This document shows, one piece after another, positions 1-11,577 of a stretch of DNA of 64,000 nt (its first letter is position 1; every line of letters starts with the position of its first letter). Origin of the DNA: Agapanthus africanus (Eukaryota; Streptophyta; Magnoliopsida; Asparagales; Amaryllidaceae); assembly GCA_030015575.1 (NCBI GenBank), contig JASDDO010000024.1, forward strand, positions 220,306,996 through 220,370,995, written 5' to 3'. The notes beneath the pieces were generated by a model. That model was not told the origin of the DNA. It was given only the letters and a program-made list of their open reading frames with translations, and ran no database searches. The position numbers were made by a program, and so were the translations under genes.

Positions 1-2
1 AG

Positions 3-575
3 AGTCACTGGACAGCTGTGAAGAACATTCTCAAGTACTTACGAAGGACTAAAGAGATGTTCTTGGTGTATGGTAACGAAGAACTCCAGATGGACTCCTT
101 TACCGATTCGAGCTTCCAGAGTGATGAGGACGACTCTAAGTCGCACTCGGTATTTGTCTTTACCCTCAATGGAGGGGCGGTGTATTGGAAGAGTTCCAAA
201 CAGGAAACCGTTGCAGACTCAACGATGGAGGCTGAATATATCGCTGCCAACGATACTGCCAAAGAGGTTGTCTGGATGAAGAAGTTCATCACTGAACTTG
301 GTGTGGTTCCGTCCATTGAGCATCCAATACCTTTGTATTGTGATAACAATGGAGATGTGGTTTTGGCCAAGGAACCCAGGTCCCATCAGAAGTCCAGACA
401 TATTCTGAGGCGGTGTCACCTCATCCGGGTGATAGTTGATCGCCGGGAGATCGAGATCAGGAGAGTTGATATGAAGGACAACACTACGGATCCACTCACA
501 AAGGCCATTCCTCAGATACAATTTGAGAGACTCTTCGGGATGTTAGATATGAGATACTACAACAGCTGGCCTTAG
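3..575 (+). CDS. copia-A polyprotein, C-terminal RNase H end (partial)
   Basis: This is the last part of a Ty1/copia (Angela/BARE-like) polyprotein; the frame enters from the left edge, so the start lies outside the window. The visible protein begins with the end of the RT-connection segment ([14 protein letters not shown]) and covers RNase H, which degrades the RNA strand of the RNA-DNA hybrid during reverse transcription. RNase H landmarks are the Asp in [10 protein letters not shown], the Glu in STMEAEYIA and the Asp in YCDNNGD. It ends with a TAG at 573-575, just before a polypurine tract and an LTR, the usual position. It is clearly homologous to the C-terminus of the minus-strand copia pol at 9413-11242 but carries scattered substitutions. 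Nothing in the visible part is frameshifted; whether the full element is intact cannot be told. Confidence 0.9.
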   Translation, partial: SHWTAVKNILKYLRRTKEMFLVYGNEELQMDSFTDSSFQSDEDDSKSHSVFVFTLNGGAVYWKSSKQETVADSTMEAEYIAANDTAKEVVWMKKFITELGVVPSIEHPIPLYCDNNGDVVLAKEPRSHQKSRHILRRCHLIRVIVDRREIEIRRVDMKDNTTDPLTKAIPQIQFERLFGMLDMRYYNSWP

Positions 576-589
576 TGCAAGTGGGAGAT
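576..589 (+). other. copia-A polypurine tract
   Basis: A purine-rich stretch (GTGCAAGTGGGAGAT) lies between the pol stop codon and the LTR start TG at 590. It would prime plus-strand DNA synthesis. The same tract lies on the minus strand next to the copia-B 3' LTR near 9400. Confidence 0.75.
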
Positions 590-2779
590 TGCTAGTTATA
601 TATATGCCCTAGAGGCCATTGTTGTACATGTAATGTATATTATAATGGATGCTTGGATATATATAGAGAGGACTTTCTTTCTCGATATGATAGTATGCTA
701 TCTGGTTTCACTTTATCTTAACATGTTAACGAATACTGTTTTGTGATCACGTGTTGATAAAGCCCTTAGGATATGTACTCGACTACTGGGAATATGATGA
801 GATCATACTAGTGGGGCCAGGGTAGTCAACGAGTACATCCTATAACTGTTCCTAGTCGAGGGTGTATCGAGACAGGGTATCGATGCACCAGAGTAGACTA
901 GCGCATACGCATCTTGACCCATATGATGGGCAATGGATGATTTCATATCCATCGGTGTTTGACATCAAAGATGGTGTACGGTTGCTCAGTGGAGACTGGG
1001 TACACTGAACGGACTCGCCGAGAACTCTTAGATGGTATTATACCAATCGTCAGATAGCAGTTCTCCGGTGACACTGGTATAGGTTAGTCTGTAGATCCGA
1101 GATCGTCATAGAGTCTTGTGTAATTTCCACTGTGCTTTGATTTCCACCTTACCACGTCCAAGAGGGCGTACAAAACGGTGGCTTTTGGGTACGGTCCCGA
1201 ATCACATGGAGGCAATGAGCGATAGAAGGGGATTCGTCTCTCCCGGTATAGGGAGTTGATGTTGTGCTGTGTTCGATTGGCTATAACTGGAAGTCTCTAG
1301 CTAGGGCTGATATGGAGTGCTACTGGTAAGTGTTATCAATAGTTTCTCGACCTGTTATGAGCCTGACATCGACACGACCTATCGGTTACTGGGGTCTGAC
1401 GTTTACCACCCCTAGACTAGATATGCAACATATCAGACGAAGAGACCGGGCTGTACGGTAGTGTTACTAATTGGATTTACAGGAGAATGTATATACTTGC
1501 TTGTTGATCTTCTGATCGATCAATACCTGGGTGGTTGTTACGTTTAGCTGACTGCTTGCAGCTTGTGGGTGCTTGATATGATCATCATCTACTGCCGGCA
1601 TATTGGCGATTCTTTAGAGTCCTACACAGAAGTTTCCTGACTCGGGAAAAACTGAGTAAGAGCACATATGTGATATGTGCAGGACCGAGAATACTACGAT
1701 ATGCGATATCATATTCTATTCTCGCCATTCAAGATATCGGCCAGGTATATGTAATATAGCCGGGTCATCGGATCAAGTGTTGATTCGATGAACTGATACA
1801 GATTATATTAGTCGGTTATTTGAGAAATAGCCGGATTGTCGGATCAAGTGTTGATTCGATAATTTAATGTATAATTATATATGTGATATATTATATTACA
1901 TTATCTAATACAAGCCCGCTTTATTGATTCATTTTTCACCGGATAATACATTGATATATATGCGATATATGTTAATTGTATTATTTTCTTTTGTTACAAA
2001 ATATATTATATATGTGATATATAATATTGTAACAAGTTATGATTACTAATGCAACATGATTTGTAGAGATTAAACATGGTTAGGGTTTGATTTGGGTTAG
2101 CTTTTTCATGAAGTTTCTAGAAACTTTATTTTTGTTTTAAGCTTAGATATTTTGTGTAGATATTATTTAACCCAACCCAAACCCTCAACTCTAGTTAATT
2201 CTCTACATAAGTTAAACCCTCTCATTCTTAACTCATGGTTGTCATTTTTAACCATAATAATCTTCATTATTCATCACAAAACAATTCTTCTTCTTCTTCC
2301 TTCTTGAAAAGCTTTCTAGCTTTTAGCTTTGTGATGATTTTGAGTGAGATAAAGAAAACAAAAGAGAGTGAAATTCCTACTTCATCATTCTCATCTATTT
2401 TAGCCACTTAGATTAGGGTGTTCACTTCATTAATACTTGATTAGAGAAGTGAGAGCTTGAGTTAAAGAATCTTCAAGGTAGATCATCTTCGAAAAGAAAG
2501 ACTTCAAGCAAGCATGGATCATTCGGCTTGTGGAGCCTCTCTAGAGTCCGGAAGTTCATTGATCGCGGCGAATGGACTACTACTCGGAGCTTATGAAGCG
2601 AAGGAGCGGACTACAAAAGTTGTAATCCCTCTCTCTTAGTTGTAAAGATATTTACTTGCTTTGTTAACCCTAATTATCTAGCAAAGATCGTCGCTTTGGG
2701 TTGTTCGGCACTTGTAAAATTTAGATTTGGCATGGTTGATGCCTTATAGACCCTTGTGATAGTGCCTAGTAACCCTACA
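590..2779 (+). repeat. copia-A 3' LTR (about 2190 bp)
   Basis: It starts TGCTAGTTATATATATGCCC and ends CCCTACA. The reverse complement of the minus-strand LTR at 7207-9398 (2192 bp) shows the same start, end and body, so the two are members of one family. The start motif with ATGCCCTAGAGG resembles Angela/BARE LTRs of cereals. The interior has AT-rich palindromic stretches at about 1640-2040, including two copies of a dyad around GATCAAGTGTTGATT. No coding sequence is seen. Confidence 0.88.
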
Positions 2780-3663
2780 TTGGTGACATTCAACGTATAA
2801 TCCGGTCTCTTCGTCTGAGGGTATCACATATCGGGTCTGGGGTGAAATCTGTCAGACCTCCAATAACCTGATAAATTATGCTAACAGAGGACTCACAATC
2901 AACAGAGATACAACTAATAACACTTTTCAGTTTATCTCATCTATCGTGGCCATGGACTTATGGTTATAGTCGTATCTTGCACAACGAGACCTTGACTCCC
3001 TATACTGGGAGAGATGAATCCCCTCGACCGCCCACTTCCTCCGTGTGCTTCGGGACCGTACACAACTAAAAGCTGTTTGCACGACTCTTTAAAGCTTGAT
3101 AAGGCAGTAATCAAAGTACAGTAGGAACACATACAAGACGCTATGGAGATCTCAGTTCTAGGGACTGCCATGTACTAATGTCACTAAAGAACTGCTATCT
3201 GACAATTGGTATAATTTCATATAGAAGTTCTGAGTGAGTCCGTCCAGTGAAACTCATTCACAATGAGCATATGTATACATCTTTGATGTCAAATAACAAT
3301 GGCTATGGGATCAACCATCGCCCCAGTCAGGGTCAAGAAACGTATACACTAGTCTAAACTGGAGTACCGATGCCCAGTCTCGATACTCCTACGACCAGGG
3401 ACATTTAAGGATATGCTTATAGACTACCCATGCCCACTAGTATGATCCTTATCATAATCCTGATAGTCAAGAAAAGATCTTATGGGCTTTATCTTATATA
3501 TTAGCGATACGTAATAACGAGTAAAACGTATACACAAATAAAGACAAACCATATAGCATACTATCATCTCGAGAAAGACCGTTCTCCGTATAGGTCCTCT
3601 TTCAATTAGTAATTGCCTTCCTGCAATTACAATAATTGCATTGAGGGCACATATATCCAATAA
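2780..3663 (-). repeat. copia-C LTR fragment, interrupted by copia-A
   Basis: Read on the minus strand, this matches the outer part of the copia-B LTR (compare 2790-3070 with 8530-8790: CCGGTCT.TTCGTCTGA, ACTCCCTATAC.G.GAGAGA.GAATCCCCTC), but it is clearly diverged, so it is a different subfamily. It begins abruptly next to the end of the copia-A LTR, as expected if copia-A inserted into this LTR. The outer end near 3663 reads TATTGGATATATG on the minus strand, where TG would be expected. The rest of the LTR should lie left of the window. Confidence 0.72.
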
Positions 3664-3714
3664 TCACCCACTTGCACTTAAGGAAAATTATTGCGTTATC
3701 GCATACCTCATCTC
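3664..3714 (-). pseudogene. copia-C PPT and last codons of pol
   Basis: On the minus strand this short piece holds a polypurine tract (GTGCAAGTGGGTGA) preceded by codons ending in ATGAGGTATGCG and a TAA stop. This parallels the end of copia-B pol (the MRYY region) and its PPT. The coding part is cut at 3714, where gypsy-A begins with TG. It records that gypsy-A inserted into the final codons of an older copia polyprotein. Confidence 0.62.
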
Positions 3715-4050
3715 TGTTGGGGTCAAAATTTACACCCTGGTTGTCCAAGTCAAAATCAAAATCAACCCTAAGCCAAGTGGGCCCAAGCCTAGGTCAAGTG
3801 GGCCAATGCCCGGGTCGAACCCGAACATGAAGCGGTCGGCCTTCCCCATGCCAAAATAAAATTTTTTGTAATAAATAATTTTGGCGTATTTCTTTTTTTT
3901 ATTTTATGAATAAATGTAAGAAAAATGGGTATAAAGCCAATTTTTTGTAAAACTCACGGCTTATGTGCAAAAGAAATGAGCACATGAGGCATAGGATGGG
4001 CAAAATGCCATTTTGTAAAGCCCAAGGGGCTATATGTAAAGTGTGTAGCC

Positions 4051-4058
4051 TATAAAGA
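4051..4058 (+). promoter_or_regulatory. candidate TATA box of gypsy-A LTR
   Basis: TATAAAGA lies about 340 bp into the LTR, a plausible core promoter ahead of the R region. No start site can be read from sequence alone. Confidence 0.4.
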
Positions 4059-4576
4059 CAAAGATGATGAAAATATCTAGAGGCCTTTTTTCTCTCTCTA
4101 AAACATTAGAGTGTGTGTCTCCTTCTCCTTCCTCTAGGTTCTAAACCTTCTTCATCTTTTTTTAATTAAATCAAGAGTTTAACTCTTCCTTTTATAAAAA
4201 TAAATAGTTTTTCACCATCAAGCCCTTGAAGGGGAACTCAGATTTTCTATCAGATCACAAAAAAGGGGAGATTTTGAATCTCACCCCCCTTTCCTCCAAG
4301 ATCCTGCCAACAAAGAGGAGGAAGAATGAGACCCATCTCCGAAAATACCACTTTGGAAAAGATCCAAGGCTCAAGAGAAGATCCAAGGCTTAAGAGAGAA
4401 GAACCTCTAAAGATCTTTGGGGAGTTCAACTCCAAGACCCAAATCCTCAAAGAAGTTTAACTCCTAATCCAGATCTTTTAGGAGTTTAACTCCAAATCTA
4501 AATCTTTTGGAGTTTAACTCCACTCAAAATCCTGTTTTGGAGTTTAAATCTTATTCCTGGGGCTAAAAACCCCTTC

Positions 4577-4905
4577 TTTTCGCTGGTGCCCAAGGGCCTA
4601 GCGCCCAGCGTCCACATGCCGGGCACGTGAGGCGCTGGCGCAGAAGCGCCAAGCGCCTACATTCTGGGCACGTGAGGCGCTAGCGTCCAGCGCCCAAATG
4701 TCGGGCACGTGAGGCGCTGGCGCAGAAGCGCCAAGCGCCCACGTTCTGGGCACGTGAGGCGCTTGCGCCCACCGCCCACATATCGGGCACGTGAGGTGCT
4801 AGCGCTCAAGCACCCAGCGCCCACGTGCCGGGCACATGAGGCGCTAGCGTCCAAGCACCCAGCGCTCACGTGCCGGGCACGTGAGGCGCTGACACCCACG
4901 CGTCC
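4577..4905. repeat. GC-rich tandem repeat of 37/45-bp units with CACGTG
   Basis: The motif GGGCACGTGAGGCGCT (with variants) recurs at 4621, 4666, 4703, 4748, 4785, 4830 and 4875, giving spacings of 45, 37, 45, 37, 45 and 45 bp. Inner segments form small inverted repeats (GGCGC..GCGCC). ORFs crossing it on both strands only reflect the repeat and are not called. Confidence 0.8.
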
Positions 4906-5332
4906 TTTGGACGCTATTCTCCTTTTTTCATACACACACACTCCACAACACTGTCACTGTTAGAAAAAAATTCTAACGGGGAACTACCCCGCATCTCGCT
5001 AGGGGGCTGCTAGCCCCCTTGACTCCTAGCCTGCTATCCGGATAGCGAAACCCCCGTAAAAACTCTACGGGGCCCCCGATATATCTAAAACCCCTTCAAA
5101 ACACAACACTGTACGTTGAGTTCGCATGACCTGTTTGACCCGTCAATCGGAGGTTCTCTCGCTCCAAAGGCGAGAGGTAATTAACTGCAGCTTAGTCCGC
5201 GGATGTCGGAGATTCGGATCCACACAATAAATAAACCCCAACCTACCCTAGACAGGGAGAATCTGTAGTACGCCTGACAAGCGCGTGCGTATTCCCATCT
5301 CAATGGGGTGACGAAAAACACCTTACAGATTC

Positions 5333-5351
5333 TGGTATGCCCGGTGGGACC
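5333..5351 (+). other. gypsy-A primer binding site
   Basis: TGGTATGCCCGGTGGGACC follows the LTR end by five bases. It matches the PBS of the large array (17236-17254) except for two C-to-T differences. It should pair with the 3' end of a host tRNA; I could not assign the tRNA species. Confidence 0.7.
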
Positions 5352-5464
5352 TTTCTCTCCTCCCATATCTCGGGTCAAGTGTTCATGCGAATTCATTTAA
5401 CATATATGCCGATATTTGTACTGAAATAATGTTTTTTCCGTGCAGCAATCAACTTTCAACGACG

Positions 5465-7206
5465 ATGTCTTCTAAGATGAATTCAGCTTCCGACGCGTCC
5501 CCGATCTCGTACGTGGTCAAGATCAATGCCCGCGTGGTTCTCCCTGCCAGTCTCAGCCGGCAGTGGGAGGAGCCACCTCGTAAATTTGGTTCCGTCATCA
5601 TCTACCCTTCTGGAAGTGCTCATCTGGCGGAGGTCACGGCAAACCAAGCGGCCAAACCGACCTCAAGGGGCAGGAGGCCGAACGTTGTGGTTGCCAAAGC
5701 ATCCCACCCCAAATGCAAATCCGTATTCGAATGGCTTCCCACTGTTCCAACTGGGGGCAAGGCTGTCCACACCAATGGGGCCACGAAGCAACTCCAGCAA
5801 GTTCAGATGGTGCCCTTGACAATCGCGCGAGCAGGCAACTTCTCTGGGCTCTCGGTCAATCGGTCTACGACGTCTTCCTGAAGAGCCGAAATCAGCCAAG
5901 TGCTCAAAACAGAAAGGCTGAGATAGAAGCGACTCAGGTATCGAGCCAACAAGAGGTCTAGGACTTCGTCCAAGTGGAATCTTGTGAGGTTCCGAAGGCA
6001 GGGTTACTCCATGACGACGGCTGAGTCGACCGTAAAAGTCAGCAATTCCTTCGAACATCTTAAGTGGGTTTAGAAAAATACCATGACCACCAGAATCAAG
6101 AAGACAGCGGTCGGAACAATGCCACAAAGGGACGTGTCCCAGCCCCAAAAGAGAAAGCATGACACCATCTCTTCAAGAGTCTATCAGGCGCTCCGCGCCG
6201 TGCGAAAATAGCGCGGCAAATCCAGAAAAGAAGTGCCAGCACCACTCATGAATCCGGTCAGGCCAGCCATCTTCAATTGATTGTCCGCTGTCAAAACAGA
6301 AAGGCCAAGACGGTGGTCCATAAAGTCAGCTATCAATAATGAAATGATGGCCGGATATGTTGTCCGCACGGTCTATATGGCAGGTACACGCCCCAGTTAC
6401 AACCTTCGCAGCAAAAGTAAGGATGAGGCCACCACATCCCAATCCCAATCTGGCTTGAATGTGGTTGCCGCTTCCTAAGAACAGCCGCCTCCGCTGGATG
6501 ATGAAAACCCTCTCGATGAGGATGATAGGTAGAAAGCTCCCTCAGTCTATGTAGAGTCAAGCTCGGACAGCGAGGAAGAGCTGACTTTCCGCCCCAGGAC
6601 CGTGTAGAAAAAGCTGCTTCAAGAGCTTCGAAAACAGCTCAGGAGCAAAGATAAAGAGATGGCCAAGCTCTATTCGAAAATTGATGACCTGGCGAACGTT
6701 GTGATGCAGCTTACGACTCAAAATGCTCGAGCGCCTCCCAATAAAGCACAAGTCTCTACTCATGAGCCGGGTGATGACAACCCGAAGCGGCCGATGCCCG
6801 CCCCTTTGGGTCCAAGATTGGTCGAGCCACACGAAAGCCGGCCACATTCCGCTTCTGGGGATGCCTTAGCCCAAGATAGCACTATCCCACTAACACAAGA
6901 TCGAATAATGGATTTGGTCACCAGCAAGGTTAAAACATTGGTAGCCGAAGCTGAAGCTCGGAAAGAAATTGGCAGTAGTGGGCGGCCATATCCCGCACAG
7001 TACGATCTGATCGAGTTCCCGAGTGGCTACGTCATTCCTAAGTTCGGAAGATTTGACGGGAAGGGAAAAACAAATCAGCACGTCGCCCAATTTAAAGTAT
7101 CGTGAGGAAATACAAGGGGCAATGATGCGCTCTTTCTTCGTCAGTTTGTCAACAGCGGTGTCGCTTTCGACTGGCACACGAGTATACCAGACGGGTCCGT
7201 CATCAC
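5465..7206 (+). pseudogene. gypsy-A gag, decayed and interrupted
   Basis: The ATG at 5465 opens a frame (starting MSSKMNSASDAS) to 5881; the similarity then continues in pieces in different frames with stops. A piece at 6345-6478 (VYMAGTRPSYNLRS) matches the VYMVSG region of the array gag. A piece at 6659-7105 contains GRPYPAQYDLIEFPSGYVIPKF and HVAQF, the start of the Retrotrans_gag homology. After a TGA near 7103 the homology continues (LRQFV, FDWH) until it is cut at 7206 by copia-B. Gag would package element RNA into particles; this copy cannot make a full protein. The decay is far greater than in the array copies, so this element is older. Confidence 0.78.
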
Positions 7207-9398
7207 TGTAGGGTTCCTTGGCACTCTTGTGAAGGTTCATAAGGCATCAAACATGCCCGAATAAAATTTTAGACGTGACGAACAACCCAAAGTCGGGATG
7301 TTTGCTAGATTATTAGGGTTAAACATGCAAGTAAACATCTTTACAATTAAAAGTGAGGGATTACAACCTTTGTAGTCCGCTCCTTCGCTTCATAAGCTCC
7401 GAGTAGAAGTCCCTTCGCCGTGATCCACGATCTCCCAGACTCAAGAGAGGCTCCACGACTCGAATGATCCATGCTAGCTTGTAGTGTTCCGCTTCTCCGA
7501 TGATCTACGTCGAAGTTGCTATAACTCAAGCTCTCTCACTCTAAAGAGGTGAACACGGGCTAGATTGGATGAGGATGATGGAGTAGTATTTATGCTGTCT
7601 TTTTATATCATTTTCTCACAAGAAATCATCACAAAAGAAATAACTAGTTAGCTTTCTCAAAGCTAAAAGAGAGAAGAAGATTGTGAATCAATATCATAAT
7701 CCTTTTGTGATGAATAGTAGTAAAGAATATATGCTTGATTATTGAACCATGGTCAAGGATAAGAAGCATAACCTTTGTAGAGAATAAACTAGAGCTAGGG
7801 TTTGGTTAGGTTAAACAATGAGTCATGGATAAATATCAACCAAAATATCTTAACCAAGACAAAAGGAAAACCTTCTAGAATGAACAAGAAGGAGCTAACC
7901 CTAATCAAACCCTAATCTTTTTTTATCATCACTAATCATGTTTCATAATAAATCATATCATGTCACAATAATATATATCACATATACATTATATATTTGC
8001 AACAAAAGAAAATAATACAATTAACATATATCACATATATATCAATGTATTAATCCGGTGAGAAAATGAAATAATAAAGCGAGCCAATATTAGATAATGT
8101 AATACAATATATTATATATATCATTATACATTAAATCATCGAATCAACACTTGATCCGACGATCCGGCTATATCGAATATAACCGATTAATATCTCATGT
8201 ACCGATTCATCGAATCAACACTTGATCTGATGACCCGGTTCATATTTAAATATCGCGAGAATATAGTACGGTATCACATATAGCATTATCCTCAGTCCTG
8301 CACATATCACATATGTGCCTCTACTCCGTTTCGCCTGAGCCAAGAAACCTCTGTGTAGGACTCTAAAGAATCGTCAATACGCCGGTAGCAGGTGATGATC
8401 ATATCAAACACCCACAAGCTGCAAGCGGTCAGCTAAACGTAACAGCCACCCAGGTATTGAGCGATCAGAAGATCAACAAGCTAGCATGTACGTTCTCCTG
8501 TGAATCCAATCAGTAACACTCCCGTACAGTCCGGTCTGTTCGTCTGATATGTCGCATATCAAGTCTAGGGGTGGTATACGTCAGACCCTAGTAACCGATA
8601 ATTCGTGTCGATGTGAGGCTCATAACAGGTTGAGAAATTACTGGTAACACTTACCAGTATATCTCTATATCAGCCCTGGCCAGGGTCTTCCAGTTATAGC
8701 CAATCGAACACAGCACAACATCAACTCCCTATACCGAGAGAGACGAATCCCCTCCTATCGCTCATTGACTCCATGTGATTCGGGATTGTACCCAAAAGCC
8801 ACCGTTTTGCATGCCCTCTTAGACGTGGTAAGGTGGAAATCAAAGCACAGTGGGAATCACACAAGACTCTATGACGATCTCGGGTCTTCAGACTACCCTG
8901 TACCAGTGTCACCGGAGAACTGCTATCTGACGTATGGTATATCACCATCTAAGAGTTCTCGGCGAGTCCGTCCCGTGTACCCAGTCTCCACTGAGCACCC
9001 GTACACCATCCTTGATGTCAAACACCGATGGATATGGTATTATCCATCGCCCATCATATGGGTCAAGACGCGCATACGCTAGTCTACTCTGGTGTATCGA
9101 TGCCCTGTCTTGATATACCCTCGACTAGGAACATTTATAGGATGTACTCATCGACTGCCGTGGCCCCACTAGTATGATCTCATCATAATCCCAGTAGTCG
9201 AGTACAGATCCTAAGGGCTTTATCAACATGTGAGAGAAAGACAGTAAAACAATACAAGCCAACATGTTAAGATAAAGTGAAACCAAATAGCATACTATCA
9301 TGACGAGCAAGAAAGTCCTCTTTGTATATATCCAAGCATCCATCATAATATACATCATATGTACAACAATGGCCTCTAGGGCATATACATAACTAACA
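7207..9398 (-). repeat. copia-B 3' LTR (2192 bp)
   Basis: On the minus strand it starts TGTTAGTTATGTATATGCCC at 9398 and ends with CCCTACA at 7207. It matches the LTR at 63339-64000 almost base for base; one visible difference is an 11-bp segment present near 63690 and missing near 7552. It also matches the copia-A LTR at family level. The ORFs inside it are shadows without homology. Confidence 0.9.
7600..7607 (-). promoter_or_regulatory. candidate TATA box in copia-B LTR
   Basis: The minus strand reads TATAAAAA here, in a context also present in the other copia-B LTR (about 63743-63750). It is a plausible core promoter. In this 3' LTR it would drive outward transcription toward lower coordinates. 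Confidence 0.35.
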
Positions 9399-9411
9399 AT
9401 CTCCCACTTGC
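9399..9411 (-). other. copia-B polypurine tract
   Basis: The minus strand reads CAAGTGGGAGATT directly before the LTR start TG at 9398. It is the plus-strand primer site of this copia element and matches the copia-A tract at 576-589. Confidence 0.72.
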
Positions 9412-9412
9412 A

Positions 9413-11242
9413 CTAAGGCCAGCTGCTGTAGTATCTCATACCTAGCATCCTGAATAATCTCTCAAACTGTATCTGGGGAATGGCCTTTGTGAGTGGATCC
9501 GCAGTGTTGTCCTTCGTATCTACTCTCCTGACCTCGATCTCCCGGCGATCAACTATCTCCCTGATCAGGTGATACCGCCTCAGAATATGTCTGGACTTCT
9601 GATGGGACCTGGGTTCCTTGGCCAAAGCCACAGCTCCATTGTTATCGCAATACATAGGTATTGGATGCTCAATGGATGGAACCACACCAAGTTCACTAAT
9701 GAACTTCTTCATCCAGACAGCCTCTTTGGCAGCATCGTTGGCAGCGATGTATTCAACCTCCATCGTCGAGTCTGCAACGGTATCCTGTTTGGAACTCTTC
9801 CAACATACCGCCCCTCCATTGAGGGTAAAGACAAAACCCGAGTGCGACTTAGAGTCATCCTTATCACTTTGGAAGCTGGAATCGGTAAAGGACTCCACCC
9901 GGAGTTCTCCGTTACCATACACCAAGAACATGTCTCTAGTCCTTCGTAAGTACTTAAGAATGTTCTTCACAGCTGTCCAGTGACTCTCTCCAGGATCTGC
10001 TTGATACCGACTCACTACACTTAGTGAGTATGCTACATCGGGTCTAGTACATAGCATCGCATACATGATAGAGCCTACTGCCGAAGCATAGGGTATCCCT
10101 TGCATGCGAGCTCTCTCCAAATCAGTCTTGGGAGACATCTCTTTGGAGAGAGTGAGTCCAAAGATTGTGGGTTGGTTCCCACACTTGGATTCTTCCATAC
10201 TAAACCTCTTTAGTATGGTGTCAATGTACCTGGATTGGGACAATCCCAGTATCCTTTTGGATCTATCTCTATAGATCCTAATCCCCAATATGCAGGAGGC
10301 ATCACCTAGATCTTTCATTGAGAATCTTTGTGATAAGAAGAGCTTGACTGATTGCAGCATAGGAATATCATTTCCTATCAAGAGTATGTCATCCACGTAC
10401 AATACGAGGAAGACAACCTTACTCTCTGCTACCTTCTTATAGATACAAGGTTCATCTATATTTTTGATGAAGTCAAACTCTTTGACTACAACTTCAAAAC
10501 AGATGTTCCAACTCCGCGATACTTGCTTTAACCCATAAATGGATTTAAGCAGCTTGCACACCTTTCCGCTGCTCCCACTATCTACGAAGCCCTCTGGCTG
10601 AGTCATGTACACGCACTCTTCTAAATCAGCGTTTAGAAAGGCGGTCTTAACATCCATTTGCCAGATTTCATAGTCATGGTATGCAGCAATGGCAAGTAAG
10701 ATCCGGATGGACTTAAGCATAGCCACTAGAGAAAAGGTTTCGTCATAATCCACACCTGGTCGTTGACGAAAACCCTTTGCAACAAGTCTAGCTTTGAAAG
10801 TCTCAACTTTTCCATCTACACCAAATTTCTTTTTAAAAATCCACTTGCTCCTAATGGGTTTTACCCCTTCAGGAGCATTTTCCAAAATCCATACTTTGTT
10901 GGTGTACATGGATTCCATCTCAGATCGCATTGCATCCAGCCATTTCACAGAGTCATCACTCATGATGGCCTGCTCGAAACTAGTTGGGTCATCATCTTCC
11001 ATGATGCAATCCTCGCTGCCACCATCAATGAGAAAACCGTAGTATCTCTCAGGTGGACGAGAAACCCTACTAGATCGACGGAGAGGCTGGGGTTCGTCGG
11101 GTACTACTGAATCTTCTGGTTCCATTAAATCATCAGTTGTAGTTTGTGGTGCTGGAACCTCTTCCAGCTCTACCTCTTTACCACTAATTTCTTTTGCAAT
11201 AAATTCCTTTTCCAAAAAGGTGGCATGTTGAGCAACAAACAC
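9413..11242 (-). CDS. copia-B reverse transcriptase and RNase H (C-terminal part of pol)
   Basis: This 609-residue frame holds the end of the integrase linker, RT and RNase H of a Ty1/copia polyprotein. RT shows the first catalytic Asp in [11 protein letters not shown] (about residue 197) and [10 protein letters not shown] with YVDD at about 282-285. RNase H shows Asp in SFTDSSF (about 454), Glu in STMEVEYIA (about 495) and Asp in YCDNNG (about 535). The products would copy element RNA into DNA in the cytoplasmic particle. The frame begins at an internal Met just after a frameshift, so this is not a natural start; it belongs to the same polyprotein as 11578-12729. The RT-RNase H part itself has no internal stop. 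The closest known family by motif and wording is Angela/BARE. Confidence 0.9.
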   Translation of the reverse strand: MFVAQHATFLEKEFIAKEISGKEVELEEVPAPQTTTDDLMEPEDSVVPDEPQPLRRSSRVSRPPERYYGFLIDGGSEDCIMEDDDPTSFEQAIMSDDSVKWLDAMRSEMESMYTNKVWILENAPEGVKPIRSKWIFKKKFGVDGKVETFKARLVAKGFRQRPGVDYDETFSLVAMLKSIRILLAIAAYHDYEIWQMDVKTAFLNADLEECVYMTQPEGFVDSGSSGKVCKLLKSIYGLKQVSRSWNICFEVVVKEFDFIKNIDEPCIYKKVAESKVVFLVLYVDDILLIGNDIPMLQSVKLFLSQRFSMKDLGDASCILGIRIYRDRSKRILGLSQSRYIDTILKRFSMEESKCGNQPTIFGLTLSKEMSPKTDLERARMQGIPYASAVGSIMYAMLCTRPDVAYSLSVVSRYQADPGESHWTAVKNILKYLRRTRDMFLVYGNGELRVESFTDSSFQSDKDDSKSHSGFVFTLNGGAVCWKSSKQDTVADSTMEVEYIAANDAAKEAVWMKKFISELGVVPSIEHPIPMYCDNNGAVALAKEPRSHQKSRHILRRYHLIREIVDRREIEVRRVDTKDNTADPLTKAIPQIQFERLFRMLGMRYYSSWP

Positions 11243-11577
11243 TTTTTGTTCCTCAGCGTGGTAGAAAAAATATCATTGAGAATTCTTTGGATATCCCACA
11301 AATTTGCAAAGAACTGATCGTGCCTCGAGTTTGTCCGGATTTGCCTTTTGACATAGGCCGGACAACCCCATATCTTAACTCTTTTAAAATATGGTCTCTT
11401 CCCACTCCATATCTCATATGGTGTGGTAGGTACAGATTTAGACAGAACTAGATTCAATATGTATATGGCTGTCTCAAGCGCATACCCCCAGAAGGAAATA
11501 GGTAACTCAGCTTCGCTCATCATAGAGCGCACCATATCTAATAAGGTTCGATTCCTCCGTTCTGATACACCGTTGTG
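11170..11577 (-). pseudogene. copia-B integrase C-terminal segment, isolated by a stop and a frameshift
   Basis: Downstream of the TAG at 11580-11578 the same frame continues with [16 protein letters not shown], carrying the Glu of the integrase DDE triad, then [15 protein letters not shown] and the CPAYVK region. The homology then moves to another frame between about 11340 and 11242 ([13 protein letters not shown] lies in the RT frame), so a frameshift lies in that interval. The stop replaces a codon that in related elements is normally Gln (PPYTPQHNG), consistent with a C-to-T change. Together the two lesions disable this copy of pol. Confidence 0.82.

Larger units (their letters stand above)
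3715..5327 (+). repeat. gypsy-A 5' LTR (about 1613 bp)
   Basis: It begins TGTTGGGGTC and ends CCTTACA, five bases before the PBS. It has a TATA box, a CACGTG-containing tandem repeat, and many short inverted repeats: GGAGTTTAACTCC several times at 4430-4550, GTTAG..CTAAC near 4970, GCTATC..GATAGC near 5030 and CCCCGT..ACGGGG near 5050. Direct sequence similarity to the LTRs of the array is low, but this dyad-rich style is shared. Confidence 0.75.
3715..7206 (+). mobile_element. gypsy-A: 5' part of a degenerate Tat-like Ty3/gypsy element
   Basis: The order is LTR (3715-5327), PBS (5333-5351) and decayed gag (5465-7206). The element is cut at 7206 by insertion of copia-B; its continuation should lie beyond the right edge of the window. 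Gag resembles that of the large Tat array (GRPYP, IPKF and NQHVAQF in both) and the PBS differs from that of the array at two positions. I read gypsy-A as an older relative of the array element. The 5 bp before its LTR (ATCTC, 3710-3714) are the predicted target-site duplication, whose partner is out of view. Confidence 0.78.

Noticed and set aside
4657..4963. ORFs on both strands across 4657-4963
   Set aside because: GC-rich tandem repeat without stops; no homology.
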